From: Porticoccus sp002341315
GTDB lineage: Bacteria > Pseudomonadota > Gammaproteobacteria > Pseudomonadales > Porticoccaceae
NCBI RefSeq assembly: GCF_047634355.1
Contig: NZ_JBLIAL010000020.1
DNA length: 29,361 nt
Reading direction: 5' to 3' (one strand)
This document shows, piece after piece, positions 16,678-25,531 of the stretch. The notes under the pieces are model-generated. The model saw only the letters and a program-made list of their open reading frames with translations, was not told where the DNA came from and did not search any database. Numbering within the stretch: position 1 is the first letter of the stretch; each line of letters starts with the position of its first letter. The position numbers were made by a program, and so were the translations under genes.

Positions 16678-17328
16678 ATGCCAACACAGGATAAAAATTC
16701 AACCCGCTATGCTCACCGACACCAACGTGCGGTGGCGGCAGCGGCAGCGGTATTTGCCGACAAGGGTTTTCACGGTGCCAGCACCCGGGATATCGCCGAA
16801 AAACTCGGCATTCAGCAGGGCAGCCTCTACTACTATTTCAAATCGAAGGAAGCGGCGCTGGAAGAAGTCTGCCTGACGGCCCTGAGGGACTACGTTTCAC
16901 ATATCGAGTCGATTGCGAGCCAACCCGACAAGCTCGAAGTCAAGCTACAAGCTGCCATCGCCGCTCACCTGGCGACCTACAAACACAACAATGAAGCCAT
17001 GAAAGTACACAATGAACAACGTCTGTACTTGCCCAAAGAGCGCCGGAAACACCTGAATGCGCTGGGTTCACGCTATCGTCAACAACTCGAGGGGATTTTC
17101 TGTGAAGGAGTCTCAAGTGGTCAGTTGCGCGAGGATATCGACTGCCATTTCACAGCGCTTTCACTGATCGGTCTGTGCAATTATTGGGGCATACAATTAC
17201 TGAGAAATACCCCGCTAAAGACTGAGGACGTTACAGTAAAATGTGTCGATATTATGCTGCACGGCTGCCTCGCCAGGAGAACCGGAATTCCTGACACTGA
17301 TACGCAAACTGATACCCAGGTCAATTAG
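16678..17328 (+). CDS. TetR-family regulator heading the sulfate-activation operon
   Basis: A 216-residue regulator. The helix-turn-helix spans about residues 16-62: HQRAVAAAAAVFADKGFHGASTRDIAEKLGIQQGSLYYYFKSKEAAL. The all-helical ligand domain follows, with no feature that names a ligand. The tail after residue 200 is polar and probably disordered. The ATG at 16678 has only a weak ribosome site. cysC begins 10 nt after its stop, so the regulator appears to be the first gene of a TetR-cysC-sat-DHH operon. Overlapping CTATAG palindromes just upstream are a likely autoregulatory operator. A TetR protein controlling sulfate activation would be unusual, since CysB or CysB-like factors are expected for this pathway. 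Confidence 0.9.
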   Translation: MPTQDKNSTRYAHRHQRAVAAAAAVFADKGFHGASTRDIAEKLGIQQGSLYYYFKSKEAALEEVCLTALRDYVSHIESIASQPDKLEVKLQAAIAAHLATYKHNNEAMKVHNEQRLYLPKERRKHLNALGSRYRQQLEGIFCEGVSSGQLREDIDCHFTALSLIGLCNYWGIQLLRNTPLKTEDVTVKCVDIMLHGCLARRTGIPDTDTQTDTQVN

Positions 17329-17338
17329 GACACCCACC

Positions 17339-17959
17339 ATGACTCAGCAAAAAGCAACCAATGTGCAATGGCACCATGGCGAAGTTACCCGCGATGATCG
17401 TTTTCAACTGATGGGACAGCGCGGCACCACACTCTGGTTTACCGGGTTGTCCGGCAGTGGCAAAAGCACCGTGGCCGTCGCCCTCGAGAGCCGACTCTAC
17501 GAGTTCGGCAAACTGGCCTACCGGCTGGATGGCGACAATGTCCGACTGGGCATCAACAAGAATCTCGGCTTCAGTGCGGCAGACCGCACCGAAAATATTC
17601 GCCGCATTGGTGAAATTGCCAAACTGTTTGCCGATGCCGGCATTATCTCCCTATCCAGTTTTATCAGTCCCTACCGGGCCGATCGGGATGCCGTGCGACA
17701 GCTACACAAAGCAGCCGGATTAGACTTTATCGAGGTTTTTGTCGACTGCCCGCTGCAGGAAGCGGAAAAACGCGACCCCAAAGGTCTTTACAAAAAGGCT
17801 CGGGCCGGTGAGATTAAAAACTTCACGGGTATTGACGACCCCTATGAAGCCCCGGAAAATCCCGAAATCCATTTGCAGACCGACCAGACGACCCTGGCAG
17901 AGGAAGTTGATATGATTATCAACTACCTGAAATCACACCAGTTCCTTGCAGGCATATAG
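17339..17959 (+). CDS. cysC: CysC, adenylylsulfate (APS) kinase
   Basis: Phosphorylates APS to PAPS with ATP. It has 206 residues, normal for a stand-alone CysC. The P-loop is GLSGSGKST (residues 36-44). DGDNVRLGINKNLGF and LSSFISPYRADRD carry the substrate and catalytic residues, and the C-terminal KARAGEIKNFTGIDDPYEAPENPEI lid is typical. The frame is open further upstream inside tetR, but ATG at 17339 has AGGA 8 nt before it and gives the normal N-terminus. It lies 10 nt downstream of tetR and 60 nt upstream of sat. Confidence 0.97.
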   Translation: MTQQKATNVQWHHGEVTRDDRFQLMGQRGTTLWFTGLSGSGKSTVAVALESRLYEFGKLAYRLDGDNVRLGINKNLGFSAADRTENIRRIGEIAKLFADAGIISLSSFISPYRADRDAVRQLHKAAGLDFIEVFVDCPLQEAEKRDPKGLYKKARAGEIKNFTGIDDPYEAPENPEIHLQTDQTTLAEEVDMIINYLKSHQFLAGI

Positions 17960-18006
17960 ACTGCGGTCAAACGCACAACAAACCACTTGTCCATTCGCTC
18001 ATCAAC

Positions 18007-18011
18007 AGGAG
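18007..18011 (+). promoter_or_regulatory. Ribosome binding site that decides the sat TTG start
   Basis: AGGAG lies 8 nt before the TTG at 18020. An in-frame TTG at 17987 has no such site, and the shorter protein begins with the family's normal IRPHGSDTL. Confidence 0.8.
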
Positions 18012-18019
18012 ATAGTATT

Positions 18020-19210
18020 TTGATCAGGCCCCACGGCTCAGACACATTGAACCCCCTCTTTGTTTACGATACAGAGCAACACCATCAACTGCTTAAGGAA
18101 GCCGAAGAACTGCCTTCACTGCTGTTGAACTCGGCGGCCGCGGCCAACGCCGTCATGCTCGGGGCAGGGTATTTCAATCCGCTGGAGGGTTACATGGGTC
18201 TGGCTGATGCCATGAGCGTGGCGGAAAAAATGCACACCACTGATGGGTTGTTCTGGCCAGTACCGGTCATCAATCTGGCAAAGGATGTCAGCGCGATCAG
18301 AGGCGCCAAGCGTATCGCCCTGCGGGATCCGAACACCGAAGGCAATCCGGTGATGGCGATTATGGAAGTCGATCAGATTGAAACTGTCTCGGACGAAGAC
18401 ATTGAAACCATGGCTGAACAGATTTTTGGCAATCTGGATCCGGAGCACCCCGGGGTAGCCACTTTCACCCATCTGGGCAACTATTTGATCTCGGGAAAAC
18501 TGCAGGTATTGAGCTTCAGTTACTTTCAGAGTGATTTTCCCGACACCTTCCGCACCGCCGTGGAAATACGCAATGAGATCACCGAGCGTGGCTGGGAAAA
18601 AGTAATCGCTTTCCAGACCCGCAACCCGATGCACCGCGCTCACGAAGAACTCTGTCGCATGGCGATGGAACGCCTTGATGCCGACGGCGTGGTTATCCAT
18701 ATGCTGTTGGGACGACTGAAAAAAGGGGATATTCCTGCGCCGGTTCGCGATGCCTGTATCCGTACCATGGTAGAGCACTACTTTCCGAAAAATACCGTCA
18801 TGGTCACCGGCTATGGCTTCGACATGCTCTATGCCGGGCCCCGCGAGGCCGTGCTGCATGCTCTGTTCCGCCAGAACATGGGGGCCACTCACCTGATTGT
18901 GGGACGCGACCACGCCGGTGTCGGCGATTACTACGGAGCCTTCGATGCACAAACCATCTTCGACGAAAAAGTACCGGACGATGCGCTCGACATTGAGATC
19001 TTCCGGGCGGATCACACCGCCTTCTCCACCAAGCTGGGCCGGGTGGTGATGATGAATGAGGCGGAAGATCACCAGAAAGAGGACTTTATCCTGCTGTCCG
19101 GCACCAAAGTACGGCAAATGCTGGGAGACGGCATCGCGCCACCACCCGAGTTTTCCCGCCCTGAAGTCGCCAAAATACTAATGGATTACTATCAGTCCGA
19201 GCACCAATAA
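18020..19210 (+). CDS. sat: Sat, ATP sulfurylase (single-subunit type)
   Basis: Activates sulfate with ATP to APS and pyrophosphate. The 396-residue chain is the homo-oligomeric Sat type, not the CysDN heterodimer. Key motifs are FQTRNPMHRAHEEL (the QxRNPxHxxH active site), GRDHAGVGDYYGAFDAQ and LSGTKVRQML. The TTG at 18020 is taken as start because of a strong Shine-Dalgarno and because the resulting N-terminus, MIRPHGSDTLNPLFV, fits the family. Together with cysC it makes PAPS. The downstream DHH gene starts 70 nt after its stop. The enzyme could also run in reverse in sulfur oxidisers, but no sulfur-oxidation genes are seen, so assimilation or sulfation is more likely. Confidence 0.96.
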   Translation: MIRPHGSDTLNPLFVYDTEQHHQLLKEAEELPSLLLNSAAAANAVMLGAGYFNPLEGYMGLADAMSVAEKMHTTDGLFWPVPVINLAKDVSAIRGAKRIALRDPNTEGNPVMAIMEVDQIETVSDEDIETMAEQIFGNLDPEHPGVATFTHLGNYLISGKLQVLSFSYFQSDFPDTFRTAVEIRNEITERGWEKVIAFQTRNPMHRAHEELCRMAMERLDADGVVIHMLLGRLKKGDIPAPVRDACIRTMVEHYFPKNTVMVTGYGFDMLYAGPREAVLHALFRQNMGATHLIVGRDHAGVGDYYGAFDAQTIFDEKVPDDALDIEIFRADHTAFSTKLGRVVMMNEAEDHQKEDFILLSGTKVRQMLGDGIAPPPEFSRPEVAKILMDYYQSEHQ

Positions 19211-19280
19211 CTAATACCTGTTAGTGAATAGCGGGGCGTGTCTACTCCGCTATATGCCATCCTCCAGACAAGGACTTTTC

Positions 19281-20243
19281 ATGGCCGATTTTGATGTCTT
19301 CAATGGTGATGCCGATGGTATCTGTGCGCTGACACAACTGCGGTTGGCAGAACCCCGCCAGAGCAGCCTGATTACCGGGGTAAAACGCAACATCAGCCTT
19401 CTGAAAACTGTCACGGCCCGGCCTGATGACCGGATCACCGTGCTGGATATTTCAATGGACAAGAACCGTCCCGATCTGGAGCGGTTACTGGCGGTCGGGG
19501 CAACGGTATTTTACGTGGATCACCACTTTTCCGGCGCCATTCCGGAAACAGAAAAGCTCACCGCCCTGATCAACGAGGCACCGGATACCTGTACCAGTTT
19601 GTTGGTCAACCAGCATCTAAAGAATGCCTTCGCCGCCTGGGCAGTGGTCGGTGCATTTGGCGACAACCTCAATCAACAGGCACAGGCGTTGGCCGACAAA
19701 GCATTGCAGTGCGGCGAGACCGACCTCAGACAACTGCAAAAGCTCGGCACCTATATCAACTATAACGGCTACGGTGCAGCGGTGGAGGATTTACACATCC
19801 ACCCCGAGGAGCTCTTTCGGCGCGTCAGCATTTACACAGACCCGCTGGATTTCATCCGCCACGACAGCGAACACTTCGATAAACTGAAGAATGGCTACCA
19901 CAGCGATATGGCGGCGGCCGCAGATATTGCCGCCGAGAAAACGTCGGACACCACCGCGGTATTCATTCTGCCGAACGAAGCCTGGGCCAGACGGGTCAGC
20001 GGTGTCTTCAGCAATCAACTGACCAATGATCATCCCGACCGGGCCCATGCCGTTGTCACGGCAACCTCTCAGGGCGAGTATCTGGTGAGCGTGCGGGCGC
20101 CACTGAACAACCGCCAGGGTGCTGCGGATTTATGCCGCCGCTTCCCCACCGGCGGCGGCCGTGCGGCGGCGGCAGGGATCAACAACCTGCCTGCCGGGAT
20201 GCTGACTGACTTTATCGATGCGTTCGAAGCCAGTTATACCTGA
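19281..20243 (+). CDS. DHH-family phosphoesterase linked to sulfate activation
   Basis: A 320-residue protein of the DHH superfamily. Motif I is NGDADG (residues 8-13), motif II LDISMD, motif III VDHH (79-82), all expected to hold two metal ions. A C-terminal DHHA1-like substrate domain ends with TGGGRAAAAG near residue 290. It differs from the NrnA/pAp-phosphatase pattern at motif I, so it is a distinct branch. NrnA-type DHH enzymes can remove the 3' phosphate of pAp, the by-product of PAPS use. With cysC and sat directly upstream, a role in pAp or PAPS turnover is a good inference, not proven. ATG 19281 has AGGA upstream; the frame is open to 19224 but without a ribosome site. Confidence 0.85.
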   Translation: MADFDVFNGDADGICALTQLRLAEPRQSSLITGVKRNISLLKTVTARPDDRITVLDISMDKNRPDLERLLAVGATVFYVDHHFSGAIPETEKLTALINEAPDTCTSLLVNQHLKNAFAAWAVVGAFGDNLNQQAQALADKALQCGETDLRQLQKLGTYINYNGYGAAVEDLHIHPEELFRRVSIYTDPLDFIRHDSEHFDKLKNGYHSDMAAAADIAAEKTSDTTAVFILPNEAWARRVSGVFSNQLTNDHPDRAHAVVTATSQGEYLVSVRAPLNNRQGAADLCRRFPTGGGRAAAAGINNLPAGMLTDFIDAFEASYT

Positions 20244-20319
20244 CCTCTACCCCTGTATTCGATTGGACCGGCCCGCTTCCCGCTAGCGTCCCATTGCCTT
20301 CACCGATTAAACTGTTATT

Positions 20320-20337
20320 GGTCGTCACGCGACGACC
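20320..20337 (+). terminator. Hairpin between the DHH gene and the antiporter gene
   Basis: GGTCGTC pairs with GACGACC around ACGC, a perfect 7-bp stem. No T tract follows, so it may slow or stabilise rather than terminate. It separates the sulfate operon from the antiporter gene. Confidence 0.4.
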
Positions 20338-20369
20338 CTGAGAATATCGATTAACCCCCGAGGAAGAAC

Positions 20370-21848
20370 ATGCTATCACTCGACTTCCTTGCCCTACCCT
20401 TAATGGCCGCAGCAGCACTGATTTTTGTGGCAGTGTTTGCCGGCATCATTTCATCGCGGGTCGGTTTTCCTTTTCTGCTGGTTTTTCTCATTGTCGGTAT
20501 GCTCAGTGGCGAGGACGGCATAGGTGGTATCAGTTTTGACAATTTTGCACTGAGCTTCTGGGTGGGCAATATCGCCCTTGCCGTGATTCTGGTGGATGGT
20601 GGACTGCGCACCGACTTTGCCACTTTTCGCACCGGACTCAAACCGTCACTGATACTGGCGACACTCGGTGTATTACTGTCCGCTGGCCTCACGGGCCTCG
20701 CCGCCATGTGGCTGCTGGGGCTCAGCTGGCCAATGGCCATGTTGCTGGGCGCGATCGTCGGCTCCACCGATGCCGCCGCCGTGTTTTCCCTGCTCAAATC
20801 CTGCGGCGTGCGACTCAACGAGCGGGTTGCCGCCACGCTGGAAATCGAGTCCGGCATGAACGACCCAATGGCGGTCTACCTCACCCTGACATTTATCAGT
20901 ATCGCCCTGATTTATAACGCCGACGAGGCGCTGGTTTTCAATGGCTGGACCACCGTGCTCAGCCTGACTACGCAGTTTGGTATAGGCGGGCTGATCGGCT
21001 ACTTGGCCGGCATCGCCATGGCCAGCGCCGTCAACCGTATTCGGGGTATGCTGGACAGTGGTGCCGGCATACTCGCCCTGCTATTAATGTCAGCCGGTAT
21101 CGGCGTGTTTGCCTTTGCCACCTGGGTGGGCGGTTCGGGATTTCTCGCGATCTACCTGTTCGGCCTGATGGTGGGCAACCGGGCTCGCCGGAGCGTTCGC
21201 CAGGCCCTGTCAGCAATGGATGGCTTTGCCTGGCTGTCCCAGGCCCTGATGTTCCTGCTGCTGGGCTTGCTGGTCACCCCCAGCGAGGTGGCAGACGGGC
21301 TGCTTCCGGCACTGGGTATCGCGCTGTTACTGATTCTGGTTGCGCGTCCGCTGGCTGTGTCGCTGTGCCTGCTGCCATTTCACTTCACACGCCGGGAAAC
21401 ATTTTTTATCGCCTGGGTAGGCCTGCGCGGTGCAGTGCCGGTCGTGCTGGCTATTTTTCCCATGATGGTGGATCTGGAGGGGGCAAAAACCCTTTTCAAT
21501 GTGGCGTTTGTGGTCGTGGCAACCTCATTGCTGTTGCAGGGAGGCAGCCTCGCCTGGGTGGCACGACGACTGGGACTGGTACTACCGGAAAAGGATGACA
21601 GGAAAAACTTCCGCAGAGTGTTCGGGGATTTCGTGCTGGATGGCAGAATCCCCCTGGGGGAAATCTGTCAGTTCTATGACTTGCCGGAACCCCCGGATGC
21701 CGACCAGAATCTTGGCAGCTGGATTGCCGGACAATTGCGTCGACCACCCATTATCGGCGACAAGGTGAACATTGGCACAGCTATCTTTGTGGTGCGACAA
21801 CTCGATAATCGCGAGATCACGGTAGTTGGTATGAAGTTACCGTCTTAG
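20370..21848 (+). CDS. CPA1-type potassium (or sodium)/proton antiporter, NhaP2/CvrA-like
   Basis: A 492-residue inner-membrane antiporter. About twelve hydrophobic helices fill residues 5-400. Characteristic blocks are GSTDAAAVFSLL and LEIESGMNDPMAVYLT, which carry the ion-binding acidic residues of the CPA1 family, and WVGLRGAVPVVLAIFP near the end of the membrane part. The C-terminal 75 residues (FGDFVLDGRIPLGEICQFY to the end) resemble the CorC/HlyC transporter-associated domain. The TrkA-C nucleotide-binding domain that usually lies between these parts in longer NhaP2 proteins (about 580 residues) seems missing. GAGGAAG precedes the ATG. The transported cation cannot be decided from sequence. 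Confidence 0.88.
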   Translation: MLSLDFLALPLMAAAALIFVAVFAGIISSRVGFPFLLVFLIVGMLSGEDGIGGISFDNFALSFWVGNIALAVILVDGGLRTDFATFRTGLKPSLILATLGVLLSAGLTGLAAMWLLGLSWPMAMLLGAIVGSTDAAAVFSLLKSCGVRLNERVAATLEIESGMNDPMAVYLTLTFISIALIYNADEALVFNGWTTVLSLTTQFGIGGLIGYLAGIAMASAVNRIRGMLDSGAGILALLLMSAGIGVFAFATWVGGSGFLAIYLFGLMVGNRARRSVRQALSAMDGFAWLSQALMFLLLGLLVTPSEVADGLLPALGIALLLILVARPLAVSLCLLPFHFTRRETFFIAWVGLRGAVPVVLAIFPMMVDLEGAKTLFNVAFVVVATSLLLQGGSLAWVARRLGLVLPEKDDRKNFRRVFGDFVLDGRIPLGEICQFYDLPEPPDADQNLGSWIAGQLRRPPIIGDKVNIGTAIFVVRQLDNREITVVGMKLPS

Positions 21849-21926
21849 ATACCCAGTTTGTCGTCGAAATAAAAGGGTTGATGGCAGTGACAACTGTTTT
21901 AAACAGGAACACTTTTCCCGCCAACT

Positions 21927-22331
21927 TCAGACCTGCTCAATTTCCACCAGCGTACCGCAGAAGTCCTTGGGATGGAGAAACAGCACCGGCTTGCCATGGG
22001 CACCGGTTTTAGGCTCGCCGTTGCCCAGCACCCGGGCACCCGCAGCGACCAGTTTGTCGCGGGCAGTAATAATATCCTCCACCTCATAACACAGGTGGTG
22101 CATACCACCATCCACATTGCGCTCAAGGAATTTCGCCACGGGCGAATTCTCCCCGAGGGGTAACAATAATTCGATTTTGGTATTCGGCAATTCCACAAAG
22201 GCGACCCGGACACCGTGTTCGGGCAGATCAATGGGTTCGGAGACGGTTGCACCCAACGCATCCCGATAGGTGGTCATCGCCCTGTCGAGATCAGGGACCA
22301 CAATAGCAACATGATTCAGTTTGCCTATCAT
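21927..22331 (-). CDS. mce: Methylmalonyl-CoA epimerase
   Basis: Interconverts (S)- and (R)-methylmalonyl-CoA so that the carboxylase product can enter the mutase. It has 134 residues of the vicinal-oxygen-chelate fold. Metal ligands are visible as His7 (LNHVAIVV), the His pair in GGMHHLCYEV and the Glu in GTLVEIEQV at the C-terminus. ATG 22331 has AAGG upstream. It is the last gene of the propionyl-CoA operon, 66 nt after meaB, and converges with the antiporter gene. Confidence 0.95.
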   Translation of the reverse strand: MIGKLNHVAIVVPDLDRAMTTYRDALGATVSEPIDLPEHGVRVAFVELPNTKIELLLPLGENSPVAKFLERNVDGGMHHLCYEVEDIITARDKLVAAGARVLGNGEPKTGAHGKPVLFLHPKDFCGTLVEIEQV

Positions 22332-22397
22332 AGGGTTACCTTTTGATATCCGGTTAAATTCAACACAGCCAAAGGCGTTTGAGCGACACCCAAAAAG

Positions 22398-23375
22398 CTA
22401 GCCAAGAAAGGCTTCCACCAGTTGTTTTGCCGCCACGGTAGCCGGGATCCGGCCAGCTGTCACATCAGCTTCCAGCTGATCCACCAGGGCTTTTACCGCC
22501 TCATTTTCTTTCAGTTTACCGAGCAGACTGTCAGCTGTTTCGCTCCACATCCAGGCCCGGGCCTGAGCAGCGCGGCGGGACTCGATTTCGCCCACATCGC
22601 CCAGCACCTGCCGATATTCTTCAACGGTCTGCCATATTTTCTGCACACCGTCTCCCTGCAGCGCCGAAAGCGGTTCAACCTGAACCTGCCAATGTCGACT
22701 TCGGGGGTGCAGGAAGTGAACGGCCATGCGATAGTCTGCCACAGTCCGGTTGGCGGCCGCCTGCTGGTCGCCATCCGCCTTGTTCACCAGAATCAAATCT
22801 GCCAGCTCCATAATACCGCGCTTGATACCCTGCAGCTCGTCACCGCCACCGGGTAACAGCAACAGCAAAAACATATCGGTCATCTGTGCCACGGCGGTTT
22901 CCGACTGACCGACACCCACGGTTTCCACGATGATCACATCAAATCCCGCCGCCTCACAGAGCAACAGGGTTTCGCGGGTACGGCGGGTTACTCCGCCCAA
23001 AGTTTGTCCAGCCGGGGAGGGCCGAATATAGGCATCGGGGTGGCGGGCGAGGGTTTCCATACGGGTTTTATCCCCCAGAATCGAGCCGCCACTGAGTGCT
23101 GAGGTGGGATCTACCGCCAGCACGGCCAACCGATGCCCCTGGCTGATCACATGATTGCCAAAGGACTCAATAAACGTCGATTTACCCACGCCGGGCACGC
23201 CGGAAATACCAAGCCGAATTGAGTTGCCCGTGTAGGGCATGATCAGCTCAAGCAAACGGGCAGCCGCCTCCCGGTGATCTGCGCGGGTCGATTCGACCAG
23301 TGTAATTCCCTTGGCAAGGGCTCGGCGATCGCCGCTGCGGATACCCTCGGCAAGCTCCTGTGGATTAATCTGCAA
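22398..23375 (-). CDS. meaB: MeaB (ArgK), methylmalonyl-CoA mutase GTPase chaperone
   Basis: G3E-type GTPase of 325 residues that loads and protects the B12 cofactor of methylmalonyl-CoA mutase. The P-loop is GVPGVGKST at residues 59-67, followed by VLAVDPTSALSGGSILGDKTRM, the IVETVGVGQSE switch and LVNKADG for guanine recognition. The start is TTG at 23375, because GGAG (23383-23386) lies 7 nt upstream and no in-frame ATG is available. The older name argK for a transport kinase does not fit this context. It sits between pccA and mce. Confidence 0.96.
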   Translation of the reverse strand: MQINPQELAEGIRSGDRRALAKGITLVESTRADHREAAARLLELIMPYTGNSIRLGISGVPGVGKSTFIESFGNHVISQGHRLAVLAVDPTSALSGGSILGDKTRMETLARHPDAYIRPSPAGQTLGGVTRRTRETLLLCEAAGFDVIIVETVGVGQSETAVAQMTDMFLLLLLPGGGDELQGIKRGIMELADLILVNKADGDQQAAANRTVADYRMAVHFLHPRSRHWQVQVEPLSALQGDGVQKIWQTVEEYRQVLGDVGEIESRRAAQARAWMWSETADSLLGKLKENEAVKALVDQLEADVTAGRIPATVAAKQLVEAFLG

Positions 23376-23382
23376 TGACCAT

Positions 23383-23386
23383 CTCC
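23383..23386 (-). promoter_or_regulatory. Ribosome binding site that decides the meaB TTG start
   Basis: GGAG on the minus strand, 7 nt before the TTG at 23375. An ATG at 23382 is out of frame and soon meets a stop. Confidence 0.65.
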
Positions 23387-23460
23387 AAGCTCGTCAGATC
23401 AGCGTCCATTTTACCCAGCCAATACAGGCTGCCAACCCGGTTGCGGGCAGAGAGCGGCAA

Positions 23461-25449
23461 TTACTCAAATTCAATAATCGGCTGGTCTACCTTGAGGCTG
23501 TCACCGGCCGCTGCAGAAACAGTTTTCACCACCCCGTCGGATATTGCTCTCAAGCTGTTTTCCATTTTCATGGCCTCAACAACAGCCACTTCCTCACCGG
23601 CTTTTACCAAATCACCTTCCTTCACATTCAGTTTCACCAGCAAACCAGGCATGGGGGACAACAGGAATTTGGACAGGTCAGCGGGCTCCTTGACCAGCAT
23701 ATGCTGACTCAACTCGGCAGTGCGAGGAGTCACCACATAGGCGTGTTTTTCTGCACCGCGATGAAACATCCTGAACAGCCAGCCATCGCGATCCACCTGA
23801 ATGCAAACGGTCTGCCCGTTGATAACCGCCTTGAACAGCGGCTCACCCAGCTTCCAGTCTGTCTCCACCCGATATTCATCGCCACCCATGGTCGCCACGA
23901 CCGGCTCCACAGAAGTATCCACCGAAATCGGATAGCGTGCATCATCGCCCTCCATCATCACTACCCAATCGTTGGAGGGGCAGTATTCCAGGCTGGGTAA
24001 CTGGCCGGTAATCAGGGCACTGCGATCGCGGAATTTCTTATTGATCACGGCGGCGGCCACCACGCAGAGCGCGGGGTCCTCCTGGGGTACCAGATCGGGG
24101 CTGAAGCCCTCGGGATATTCCTCGGCAATAAAATTGGTGGTCAATTTACCGGCCACAAAACGCGGGTGAACCATCAGCGCATTGAGGAAGCTGATATTGT
24201 GACTGACGCCCCGGATGTAATAGGCGTCCAGTGCTTCCACCATCCGTTGAGTGGCCTCCTTGCGGTCTGTACCGTAAGTAATCAGCTTGGCGATCATCGG
24301 ATCGTAAAACATCGAGACTTCGCCACCCTCGAAAACACCGGTATCCACTCGAACACCCTCGCCCGTTGGTGGGCGGTAGCGAATCAGCCTACCCACAGAG
24401 GGCATAAAATTGCGGAACGGATCCTCGGCATACACGCGGGTTTCAATCGCCCAGCCGGTCAGTGTTACATCCTCCTGAGCCAGCGGCAGTTTTTCACCGG
24501 CGGCGACGCGGATCATCAGCTCCACCAGATCCTGACCGGTGACCAGCTCTGTCACCGGGTGTTCCACCTGCAGGCGGGTATTCATTTCCAGGAAGTAAAA
24601 ATTCATCTCGGCATCGGCGATAAACTCCACCGTACCGGCCGACTTGTAATCCACCGCTTTGGCCAGTGCTATGGCCTGTTCACCCATTTTGCGCCGCACT
24701 TCCGGGGTCAGAAAGGGCGATGGGGCCTCTTCAATGACTTTCTGGTGGCGGCGCTGGATGGAACATTCACGCTCGCCCAGGTAGATGGTGTTGCCGTAGC
24801 TGTCGGCCATCACCTGGATTTCGATGTGCCGTGGCTCCTGAATAAACTTTTCAATAAAAACACGGTCGTCGCCAAAGCTGGATCGGGCTTCGTTGGTGGC
24901 GCGCTCAAAACCGTCGCGACATTCTTCATCGTTCCAGGCCACACGCATGCCTTTGCCGCCACCACCGGCAGAGGCCTTGAGCATCACCGGATAGCCGATG
25001 TCATTGGAAATCTCCACAGCCTGCTCGGCATCTTTCACCACATCGGTATAACCGGGAATCGTGCTGACACCCGCTTCCGCGGCAATCCGCTTGGAAGTGA
25101 TCTTGTCACCCATGGACTCAATCGCCCTGACCCCGGGCCCGATAAAGGCAATACCTGCGGCATCCAGCGCCTGACAAAACAACTTGTTTTCCGAGAGAAA
25201 ACCGTAACCGGGGTGCACGGCATCAGCACCGGTCTGCTGACAGGCAGCTATAATTTTGTCGATCACCAGATAGCTTTCAGCGGAGGCCGAGGGGCCGATG
25301 TGAACGGCTTCATCCGCCAGAGCCACATGCAGGGCATCCCGGTCTGCATCGGAGTAGACTGCAACCGTTCCGATGCCCATTGCTTTGGCCGTACGGAACA
25401 CTCGACAGGCGATTTCACCTCTATTAGCAACAAGAATTTTTTTAAACAT
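23461..25449 (-). CDS. pccA: Propionyl-CoA carboxylase alpha subunit (biotin carboxylase + BCCP)
   Basis: A 662-residue subunit that carboxylates its own biotin using ATP and bicarbonate. The biotin carboxylase part (about 1-445) shows VANRGEIACRVFRTAKAMG, the ATP loop KASAGGGGKGM and EMNTRLQVEHPVTELVTG. A middle biotin-transfer region follows. The C-terminal biotinyl domain has the signature EAMKMEN with biotinylated Lys628. The ATG at 25449 follows a weak ribosome site. It lies 82 nt downstream of pccB. Acetyl- and methylcrotonyl-CoA carboxylases share this layout; the mutase, epimerase and meaB neighbours decide for propionyl-CoA. Confidence 0.95.
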   Translation of the reverse strand: MFKKILVANRGEIACRVFRTAKAMGIGTVAVYSDADRDALHVALADEAVHIGPSASAESYLVIDKIIAACQQTGADAVHPGYGFLSENKLFCQALDAAGIAFIGPGVRAIESMGDKITSKRIAAEAGVSTIPGYTDVVKDAEQAVEISNDIGYPVMLKASAGGGGKGMRVAWNDEECRDGFERATNEARSSFGDDRVFIEKFIQEPRHIEIQVMADSYGNTIYLGERECSIQRRHQKVIEEAPSPFLTPEVRRKMGEQAIALAKAVDYKSAGTVEFIADAEMNFYFLEMNTRLQVEHPVTELVTGQDLVELMIRVAAGEKLPLAQEDVTLTGWAIETRVYAEDPFRNFMPSVGRLIRYRPPTGEGVRVDTGVFEGGEVSMFYDPMIAKLITYGTDRKEATQRMVEALDAYYIRGVSHNISFLNALMVHPRFVAGKLTTNFIAEEYPEGFSPDLVPQEDPALCVVAAAVINKKFRDRSALITGQLPSLEYCPSNDWVVMMEGDDARYPISVDTSVEPVVATMGGDEYRVETDWKLGEPLFKAVINGQTVCIQVDRDGWLFRMFHRGAEKHAYVVTPRTAELSQHMLVKEPADLSKFLLSPMPGLLVKLNVKEGDLVKAGEEVAVVEAMKMENSLRAISDGVVKTVSAAAGDSLKVDQPIIEFE

Positions 25450-25531
25450 TACTGTCTCTTCTTTATTGTCTGCCTACAGGTTGCAGGCGTTTTCCTGATT
25501 TTGTAACTACAGGCCCTGGCACAATCCCCAC

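Noticed and set aside
21894..21906. Palindrome CTGTTTTAAACAG between the convergent antiporter and mce genes
   Set aside because: It is AT-rich and short, without a terminator-like stem, and no regulator can be named.
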